Shown here: positions 55,055-64,000 of the stretch, in pieces | Layout: the number at the start of each line of letters is the position of its first letter | Position numbering within the stretch: the first letter of the stretch is position 1 | NCBI GenBank assembly: GCA_918026815.1 | Contig: CAKJVC010000091.1 | Span: 151,071-215,070, forward strand | Source: Chalara sp. BL73 | Lineage: Eukaryota > Ascomycota > Leotiomycetes > Helotiales | Direction of reading: 5' to 3' | DNA length: 64,000 nt | Translations under genes and position numbers: made by a program | Notes under the pieces: model-generated | What the model was told of the DNA's origin: nothing | Seen by the model: only the letters and a program-made list of their open reading frames with translations | Database searches by the model: none

Positions 55055-57649
55055 TTACTTTTTTCTCCGGAAAAAACTCGTTTTCGAGTTTTAAAAGCAC
55101 GGCAAGTTACTATTTAAGTAGTTGTAATTGTTAATACTTTTTTTTTTTGCTTTAATTCAATTTTTTAGCTTTAAAAACAGTTTTTCCGCGTTTAAGTTTT
55201 GTAAATAAAACGTTTTCAGCAAATAAAAAGCGTACTTTAAATCGGAAACTAAATACTATTTAAAGTTTTTTTTTAGTTTACTTAACAAGTTTTGTATTTA
55301 AGCTTTTTACGTTTTAGTTTGCAAACTAGCACTTTTTTTAGTTTTTACTTTAGTTTGTTTTCGACAACAATTAACTTAGCTTTTTCTGTAATTTGTTTTA
55401 GCAAAAAAGCATTTTTTTGCTTTACGTAAACAATTAACTAAAAACACAAAGTGTATTTTTATAAAACTCGAAAGTTTTAATCGAAAAAAATAATTTTTTT
55501 AAGCAATAATAAACTAAAAACTTTTTATTTAAAAATCGAGCTTAGTACTAAATCGTTTTTTACGCTAGTTTTTTGCTAGTATATAAACGTAATTATTTAC
55601 GCCGAAATCTACTAATCGGCAATGTTTATTAACGTTTTTAGCGTATATTTTTTATGTTTGTTATAAGTTTTTTTTAGTTTTTTTTTATATTTCGTGCATT
55701 TTTTGTATATATATTTAAGTTTTTTTCCGGTTAAGTTTTTTTCGCGCGTTTTTTAGTGTTTTTTTGTAAGTTTTTAGTTTTAAAACGTATTCGACTTATA
55801 ACTGTATTAAACTTCGAATAAAAATATTATTTTTAAACTTTTGTGCAATAACGTAAACTGCGCGTAATTTACTATAAAAATCAGTTTCGGCCAGTTATTT
55901 TAATAGTAATTAATAAAAAGTTTAAACTATAAATTAATATACTAATTAACAATTTTTGTTTTACTGTTTGTTTAAAAATAATATACTGTAAAAAAATTTA
56001 GTTTTATTTTTAAAATACGCGTAAACTCGTTTTAAAACAACAAAATAAACTAAAAGTTTTTATTTAATACTATTGTTTAAAAAACTTCGTAACAATAATA
56101 AATACTTTCGATATATATACAAACTATATTTTAAATATTTGCTAATTTCGAACAAAAAATCGATACTGTTTGTTTATAAAATTTATTAACTACTACAAAA
56201 AAGTTGTTGTATTTGTTTTTTGCTGTAAAAAACGATTTATAATTTATAAATACGTACTGTTATAATCGGTCGAAAATCGAAAACGAGTATAAATAACTAA
56301 ACGTACAATTACGTAGTACTATTGTTTTTCGGCATACTTTATAAAAGTAAACGTAGTTAAACACGCCGTTTAAAAAACTTTTTTATTAATAATTCCGAAT
56401 AATAAAAAACTTAGTTTTAAAAATTTTTAAATGCATTGTCGACACTTAAATATAAATTTCATTTAAAAACTGCGCGCAAAACGTTTTTTTTATCGGTATT
56501 ACAAGCTTTTTTTGTTATAAAAACAGTTTGTTTTTCGGTTTTTAGTTTTAAGTTTTAACACGAGTTTAAATACGTATAAACTTCAGTTCGATGCTTTTTT
56601 TATTTGCTACAAACAGCTAGTTTACTAAATTAAAGTTCCCGGAAGCAAAACAGTTTTTTTTTAAACGTTTAGTTTAGCTTTTAAGTACAATTACAAATAA
56701 CTAAACTAAAATGCAAGTTTTTTTTTTAAAAAGTTTTAAAAAACTACATTTTGCTTTTTTTTTATTAAAACATTTGCTTTTTTGTTAGCATTTTTTAAGC
56801 AGTATATAATATTGAAATAAAACTTAAAAAGTATTTTTGTTTAATAAGTTTAATATACGTTTAGCGTTTTGCTTATTATAAAGTATTCAAGTATTTTGTA
56901 GTTAGTAAACACTTAAATAAAAAATGTAGTATTTGCTAAATCTGTTCGCTACTGTATTAGCAAACGTATAATAGCTAGTATTTTTTTGTTATGTACTTAG
57001 TAATTAAACTTCGCGAGTATTATAGTTTTTGAAAAGTATTTTATAAAAAACTATAAATTTTTAAAGTTTTTGCGTTATAAAAACATTTTTGTTACAACTC
57101 CGTTGCTCGCGTTTGTTTTTACTAAGTTTTTAAACTCGTAATTGTAATACTGCAACATAAAAACAGTTGTTAAAAACTTTTTAAACAACGCAAATACTTT
57201 TTAGCAATTTTTGTTAAATTTAAAAAAAACTTTTTTTTTTGTAAACTGTATTAAAAAAAATGCTAAACGCTTATAATTTTTAATAAAACGCCAGTAAAAG
57301 TTGCAAAATCCCAGAAATAACTATACGTTATACATATTAGTTAGCTAAGTTTAAAAAGTAATAGCCGAAATTTTTTCAAAGTTTATTTCGATGTTTTTTG
57401 TTGTAACTATAAAACTTAAATACTTAATACAAGTTACGTGAAACTTTGTTTTTCGAATATTTATTTGCAAACCGGCAGTTTGTAGCCGATCGAAAACTTT
57501 GCGAACATATTTTACGTACTTGCGCTTACTGTTAAAAAAAATTAAAATATCGTTTAAGTAAACTGTGCAAAAATTATTTAAATAGTCGAAAAGCACGCTG
57601 TTTATATATTTCTAATACGTGGCCGAGCTATTTGTCAAGCTAGAAAAAA
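55055..57649 (-). mobile_element. Truncated Ty3/gypsy relic, RIP-degraded
   Basis: The minus frame 57596-57351 reads LFDYLNNFCTVYLNDILIFF, then KYVRKVFDRLQTAGLQINIRK, FHVTCIKYLSFIV and FEKISAI. This is the gypsy reverse transcriptase around YxDD, here YLND. Just upstream PF.LA and FQRYI-like codons continue to 57647, where the RT ends at its conserved PFGL position against telomere-like DNA. Towards 55055 the sequence is AT-rich with stops and then meets the LTR at 54881-55054. Gag and the first part of pol are missing. Confidence 0.8.
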
Positions 57650-57665
57650 GGGTTAGGGTTAGGGG
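57650..57665 (+). repeat. Interstitial telomere-like repeat
   Basis: GGGTTAGGGTTAGGGG, in the same orientation as the chromosome-end telomere, fused directly to the broken gypsy reverse transcriptase. Confidence 0.85.
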
Positions 57666-58791
57666 TCAATGAGTATTATATTTATGGCTATAACTACCGT
57701 ACATATTAAAGCAGCAGTTCCTAGTTTCAAAACGCAGCAGCACTACGCGAACCTTTAAGCGCTTACATTTCTATTTTACAGCTTTTTTCTAAAACTATCG
57801 GCGATAAAAACTTGACCGAAATCCCGCTTAACGCTACTTTAAAAACTAGTGCTTTACAAAGTAATTTAATAACTGGAAAACTGTCCGATTTCCAGCTGAA
57901 ATTAAACTTTTAACGCTTTTTATTTTTTGCTTTAAAAAACTAAATCGCGCATTTGAATACTGTTATTTAAGTTACTATCCTGGGTCCCAAAATGAACTTG
58001 ACTGAAGTCCATTTGTTTCCCCATACAAACTTTAGCGTGGATTTGCCGAGAAGGTCAAGTTTATTTAGCTAAGTCCATTTATTAAAGTTACGCCAAAAAA
58101 AGCCGTTAAGCGGCTGAAAATCGAATATATAATGTATTATGCATATGCAACATTATTTTAACTAATATTTTAATTATAACTTTATTATTTAAATAATAGT
58201 TTAAAGTTAGTATTAACGTCGTTAAGTTTTAATAAAAAAAAAATACACAAACTAAGTAAGCAAATTTCTTAGGTTTTAATATAAAGCGTGTATAAAAAAG
58301 CATAAAAGCATAAACACAAAACGTAGAAATTAAATCGGCATAGCAATATAAGTTTTTTATTATATATGTTTAAACCGCGCTATGTTTTAAACGCGTATAA
58401 AAGCACGAAAAGTAAAATAAATAAACATATTTTAATAAAACTATTTTTGAAATCAATTTTATAGTTTATAACTATAGATTTATTTGTGCATTTTTTAAAA
58501 CAGCAAATTGTAGTTTATTCTAAATGCAAAATCGATATATTACTCGACTATATTAACATTTATTTAATAAATAAAAATACATATAATATGCAAAAAAAAA
58601 CGCGAAATCGAGTTATTTAAAAAGTAAAACGAATACCGAGTTTAATACAGCAAAAGTCGAAATTAAATTCAATAAACTTTTTTTTTGCAAATAATTTTTT
58701 TATTTCAGAATTGCAAAAACTTAAAAACGATAATATAAAATATTAATTCAAAAATTTGCAAAGCGAGTCGTGTTAATATATTAGTTGTTAG
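57666..58791. repeat. Unclassified DNA right of the interstitial telomere repeat
   Basis: Mostly AT-rich, with a patch of normal composition at about 57960-58110 (GGGTCCCAAAATGAACTTGA...). No open frame or terminal repeat was recognised. Confidence 0.4.
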
Positions 58792-61700
58792 CAGTGTGAG
58801 AAATGAGTTGAGTAGTTGAGTAGTTAGTTTACTACTCATACTCAACTCAACTCTAAATATCACTAATCAAACTCAACTCAAACTCAGCTCAGAGTATTTA
58901 TTAAGTAGTTGAATAGTAACTAATTAGGCAGGCGGTCAGCCTAATTAGGAAGGCGGTGAAAATTCTGCCGGCACAAAAGCAGAAACTTCCAGAATTTTCA
59001 AGAATTTAATTATTAATTAGCTTATTACTAATTTAACGATTTATAATAGACTTGTAATACTTGATTTCTAATAAAACTTTTATTATAAATCAAGTAAAAG
59101 AATACTCTAGAACTTTTTTTTAATCTATATAACAACACAAATTGTTTTTACTTTTTTTTTTTGTAATTTACTTTTACTTATAAACATTTACTTAACATTA
59201 TATTATTACGCTTTTATATTTTTATTACAAAATGTTTCAACAAGCTTAATCGAATCGTATTATACGTTTACAAAATTTTTTGGATTTTGAAATTGATATA
59301 AATACTTAACCTATTATTTTTAAAAAAAATTTATTTCAAAAAATTTTAAATCCGCTACAAAAGAATATTAATATACTTCGAACTATTACTGTTAAATGTT
59401 TACAAAAAAAATGCAAGTAAGTAGAACTATTTATAAAAACTAATTATTTACTAATTATATAATAGTAAAATTTGAGAAAATCAAAAAATAAATTATTCAA
59501 CAAGCAATTATATTGCACATTATAATAGCTTTCATAAATCTTTTAATATAAAAGCTATAATAAACGACTCTAAATCCGGTAAGCTAAAACTTTTTTTAAA
59601 AAAAAAATATTAATAAAATCCTATAAATTTCGATATCGAAAAAAATAGTCAAACTTCGACTATATCCGACTATTTTAATAAAAATCGAGCTTTAAAAAGA
59701 CCAAAATCTCTCGAATTCGACGTAGTCAGTGTGCTGATAAAATAATCAAAGCTTTGATTATTAATTAATTAATCAGATCTGATTAATCATGATTAATGAT
59801 TAATAGGTGCTTTGATTAATCAATGCTTACGTGATTTAATTAATTATAATTAATCAAATTAATCAAAGCAAAAACCTGTAACTACTTAAAGCGAACAAGA
59901 ATTTCAATTCGTAAATTTCAAGTAAAAAAAATCAAAAGTATAAACACTGTTAATTGTTATAATGAAAATAACAAGCTACAAATAGAAAAAAAAAAAAAAA
60001 GCAATACTTTATATACAGAAAACTGGCCAAAAGCTAGTGTAAACGAAGTTTTGTAGTGTTAAAAGCCGAATTTTAAAAAGCTTTAAGCGAAATAAAGTCA
60101 AGGCCGTAACAATTCTGCTAATTCTGTTTTTTTTTTTAAGCTTACCGCTTTTTTAATTAAGTTAGGCTTGATTAATTATGATTAATCTGATTAATCAGGT
60201 GTGATTAGCTTTGATTAATGATTAATACATGCTTTGATTTGATTTGATTTTGATTAATAGGTCTATTAATCAATTAATCAAAGCTGTCAGCACACTGGAC
60301 GTAGTACAATTCAAAAATTTACTTTTAAATTTTGCTATAACAAATAATATATTTTTTCGAGCTATTACAAGTAATTTTTTTAAAAAATTATTAGATTATT
60401 TATTTTTGTAAGTTTTTATTTTTTTTTTAAAAAAAAGGCTATTATTAATATATTATAGTAATATACCGCCGCTGTATTACAAAGTTTTAAAAAACGATTT
60501 AAATTCTTTGTTTTTACTAAAACAAAATCTTATTAAAGACGAATTAAACGAACAAATAAACAGTAACAGTAGTTTTTCAATAACTTTAAATTCTTGGACA
60601 GCTATTAATTAAGATTCTTATTTCGGAATTACTTTGTACGTATTTGTATTAATATTATTATTAAAAAAATTACTAACAATTTTTAGACATTTTATTAATA
60701 AAAACTTTGAATTAAAATCTTATTATTTAGCTATTCGAGAATTAAAAGAAAAACATTCTGGAGTATATTTAAATAAGATTTTATTACAAGTTTTAAAAGA
60801 ATATAATATTGAGTATAATATTACAAAATTAGTTTTTTTTTTGTTTTTTTTTTATTTTTTACTTTTTATTAATATATAAATTAGTATTACTCGAAATAAC
60901 GCTTCTTCGAACGATACTTTGTTGTTAGCTTTTAAACAATATTACAATAAAGAAGCTATTAAATTTCAAGGCGATATATATTGTGTCGCTTATGTATTAA
61001 ATCTTGTTGTACAAAATATTTTAAAAGCTATTATTAAAAAAGATTTCACCGATTTACAAGAAGTTTATAATATAAAAAACGATAAAAATATCGAAAAAGA
61101 TTTTTCTAGTAAGTTTTATTAACAACAAATTTTAAAAAAATATAACTAACTTAATAGAAATTTCAATTTGGAAAAAAGTCCGAAAAATTATTATCGGACT
61201 TAAATATAATCAAAAAAATCGTCGATTATTAAAAAAGCAAATTTTAGCTCAAGAAATAGAAAATTATAATATTCCGCAATTAAGTAAAGTATTTTTTTTT
61301 TTTTTGCAACACAAAATTTGTTTATAATTAAAAAAACTAACTAAGTTTTTTAAATCAAAAAACTCGATAGTTTTCGACAGCTAATACGCTTTATAATTTT
61401 TTAAATTTATATAAGCCTATTAAATCGGTTATATCTATATCTAAATCAAAAGCATTTAAAAATAAAGCAATTGAATTATTAAATAAAAATATAAAATATT
61501 TAGAAAATTGTTTACAAATACTAACAATATTTGTAAAAACTACTACAAAATTACAAGCGGAAAATTATTCTACAGCTTACTATATTATTCCGGATATTTA
61601 TAATATTTATTATAAGCTTGAAAAATTAAAAAAAGAATTTAAAAATGTTAGTACTTTTTTTAATATAATTATACTAAACTAACATTTTAATAGGATTTGA

Positions 61701-62747
61701 TTTTAACAGACGCTTTAAATCGCGAAATTGCGAAATTATCGAAATATTATTCTAAAAAAGGAAATATTCATTCTGATAATAAAACTATTTATTTAGCTTT
61801 AATATTAGACTCTAGAATTAAAAAAGAAAGTTTAAGCAATATCGGATTAAATTCCGGTCAAATTAGCGATATTGTTACTCGCTTAGAAATTGATTATAAT
61901 AAGTAAGTTTATAATTTTATAATTTTTAACTAGTAACTAATTTTTAATAGTTATAAAACGGAATATTTAAAATATTTACCTTTAAACGAAAATATCGAAA
62001 CACTTAGTATTAATAATAGTTCTAACGACGAATTAAATATTTATTTACAAAATGACGAAAAAGAAGTTCAAAAAGAATTATATTTATATTTTAAAAAAAA
62101 AAGAGCTACTAAAAATGTAAGTTAACTTTTATTTTATTTTATTAATAAATTAATTAATTTTTATAAGTTAAACTTTTACAATATTGGATATCTAATAAAG
62201 ATAAATATCCGGTTTTGTTTTTAATAGTTAAAAAATATTTACAAATTCCGGCTACGAGTGCGCTTTCAGAAAGATTTTTTTTACACGGTGCTTTAATTAT
62301 TAACAAATTAAGAAATCGACTTAATAAAGATACTTTTAAAAAAATTATTTGTTTAAAAAATTAAGGAATTATTAATAGCGAAGAAAATATTAAAAAAGAA
62401 GACGAAAAAAAAGAATTTAAAAAAAAAAACATTTTTGTAATTTAAATGTTAAAAAAGTTTTACAATTTTGTATATTTAATAGTAATAAAAATTTTATATT
62501 AATTATACTATAAAAGTTCTTAATATTGGTAACTGCTGTATTGATACATTTAATAAAAGTTAATAGTTTTAAATAAAATATTAATTTATTATTGTCTAAA
62601 AAAAAGTTAAGTAGTAATTTGAATATTTTGAGTAGTAAAATTGACTACTCAAATTCAACTCAAACCTTTTACTACTCAAACTCAACTCAACTTATTGAGT
62701 AATACTCAATTACTAATTGAGTAGTTGAGTATTTTTTAGTCACACTG
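58792..62747 (+). mobile_element. hAT transposon with 8-bp target duplication, RIP-inactivated
   Basis: The ends are CAGTGTG and CACACTG, with a perfect duplication GTTGTTAG at 58784-58791 and 62748-62755. Subterminal GAGTTGAGTAGTTGAG-type repeats lie at both ends. On the plus strand the transposase can be followed through stops and short introns from about 60540. Its C-terminal dimerisation region is clear near 62240-62360 (ATSALSERFFLHGALIINK, then RNRLNKDTFKKIICLKN followed by a stop where Trp is expected). Total 3956 bp including the 571-bp MITE. It is more readable than the retroelements, so RIP was milder or later. Confidence 0.93.
59727..60297. mobile_element. 571-bp hAT-type MITE, copy 2
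   Basis: Same element as 32718-33288 in reverse orientation, ends CAGTGTGCTGA and TCAGCACACTG, perfect 8-bp target duplication GACGTAGT at 59719-59726 and 60298-60305. It interrupts the hAT transposon upstream of the readable transposase region. Confidence 0.95.
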
Positions 62748-63905
62748 GTTGTTAGTTACGCAAAATCCGAAAGCATTGTTGTAAAAAGCATAAATAAAAA
62801 AATCTAACAAAAAAAAGTAAACTTAAAACAAAACGAAAAGTAAATGTTTTATAAAAAAGCGAAGTTTATTGTTAGCATTTTTTTGTACGTAGTTTAAAAG
62901 TACAGTTTTTTGAAGTAGCTAACACAAATACTTATATAATGCTTACTAACTCGTTTAATAATACAAAATTTCAAGCTGTTAAACAAAAATTAAAGCAAAC
63001 AATTTAAAAAGCAAAAAAAAAAAACGTTAATAAATTACTAAGCCGAAAAAAGCAAAAAAACCGAATCGGTAGTTGCGCCGAATAAATTAAGTGCTATATA
63101 TAAAACAAAGTAATCTAAAAATATTAAAAGCATTTACTGTATTAATAAATCAAAAAAAAAAGCTAAAATTGCAAGTATTATGTAAAGCATTTAATTAAAT
63201 AATTTAAAATACTTAGTATTACGCTGTTCGCGCAATAGTTAAGTTAAAAGCATTGTTCGAAGCTAACAAAAAAAAGCCGATAAAAAAATTTAAATGCTAT
63301 TTAAAAATTAAATAAATATTACAACTGTAACAAAGTATACCGAAATATACAAAACCGTATTGTTATATATATTCCGATTTAGCGATTGTATATTCGATAA
63401 ACGACTACTGTACAAGTTAACTAAAAAGTAGCAAATTTATATCGATAAAATACGAAATATAATTAAAAAGTTTGTATATTAAAAAAAAGCTAAAAAAAAA
63501 AAAACAAAAAAAAAAAAGCTTAAAAAAAAAAAAAAGTCAAATAAAAAAATTAAATAAATAATGTTAATTTAACGAAAAATTTTACGATTGTAAATTGCTA
63601 TTTTAAACTATTTATTACAAAACAACAAATATAAAAGCATATTAATAAACAAATTAGTTATTTTAAAAATGCGAAAAAATAACGAATAGTTAAATACTAA
63701 AAATTATACGCCGAAATTTTCAGCTGTAATTAAATTGTTCCGGTTAATAGTAATTTAAAAAGCGTATAAAAAACGGCGAAAATTTATTAAACGATATTAA
63801 AAGCAAAAGTTAAATGCAATAAAAGCCGACATTAAAATATTAAACTATTACTAGTTAACTCGATCGATAGTATTTTTATTTATAATTATAGTTTATAACA
63901 AAAAT
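62748..63905. repeat. Subterminal AT-rich DNA
   Basis: 1.1 kb of RIP-like AT-rich sequence between the hAT element and the telomere. There are no open frames of note, and I could not recognise a telomere-linked helicase or other subterminal gene. Confidence 0.5.
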
Positions 63906-64000
63906 TTAGGGTTAGGGTTAGGGTTAGGGTTAGGGTTAGGGTTAGGGTTAGGGTTAGGGTTAGGGTTAGGGTTAGGGTTAGGGTTAGGGTTAGGGTTAGG
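63906..64000 (+). repeat. Telomere, (TTAGGG)n
   Basis: Almost 16 uninterrupted TTAGGG units run to the last base of the window, G-rich strand 5' to 3' towards the end. This marks the right-hand chromosome end (or contig end within the telomere). Confidence 0.98.

Overview
The window is the right-hand end of a chromosome of a filamentous ascomycete (Pezizomycotina). It ends at base 64000 in an uninterrupted TTAGGG array (63906-64000). Genes have 48-111 bp introns with CTAAC/CTGAC-type branch sites, and one encodes a fungal-type NLR (PNP_UDP-NACHT-ankyrin). Most of the DNA is very AT-rich transposon sequence. Paired LTRs of equal length differ only by C/T and G/A transitions, and tryptophan positions in transposase and pol remnants have become stops; both are hallmarks of repeat-induced point mutation (RIP). 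The class cannot be fixed from this sequence.

Layout. 1-9200: RIP-degraded repeats with one less mutated LTR-like block (7997-8297) between two ~532-bp direct repeats. 9200-23800: a gene island of normal base composition holding a lactonase-type metallo-beta-lactamase (10103-11139, minus), a 3-hydroxyacyl-CoA dehydrogenase (12127-13273, minus), the relic of a transcription factor resembling the FarA/CTF1 type (14285-15040, minus), an iron-type alcohol dehydrogenase/maleylacetate reductase (16481-17608, plus) and a malate synthase (20996-22860, minus). It is punctuated by a 419-bp MITE, a solo LTR, a 17-bp VNTR and a Fot1/pogo transposon. 23800-27500: RIP-degraded DNA with a degenerate repeat array. 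27500-31100: small inverted-repeat elements, a gag-like fragment and a CFEM-like membrane protein gene (29299-29970, minus).

31139-48042 is a four-member nest of transposons: a pogo-type DNA element contains a 571-bp hAT-type MITE and a Ty3/gypsy retrotransposon, and the gypsy contains a Ty1/copia retrotransposon. Every layer has its target-site duplication. 48043-54230 is a second normal-composition island: relics of an NLR and of an acyl-CoA synthetase abut each other, followed by an intact PNP_UDP-NACHT-ANK NLR (49015-53517, minus) whose two open frames join across a 111-bp intron. 54400-57649 holds LTR-like repeats and a gypsy relic that ends abruptly in a short telomere-like tract (57650-57665). 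58792-62747 is a hAT transposon with an 8-bp target duplication, itself carrying a second copy of the 571-bp MITE. Unclassified AT-rich DNA leads to the telomere.

The four intact metabolic genes look like a small catabolic cluster: ring opening of a lactone, oxidation of the hydroxy acid, beta-oxidation-type dehydrogenation of a CoA ester, and condensation of acetyl-CoA with glyoxylate. The regulator relic and the acyl-CoA synthetase fragment fit that theme, but the substrate is inference. The NLR is the most intact large gene near the chromosome end.
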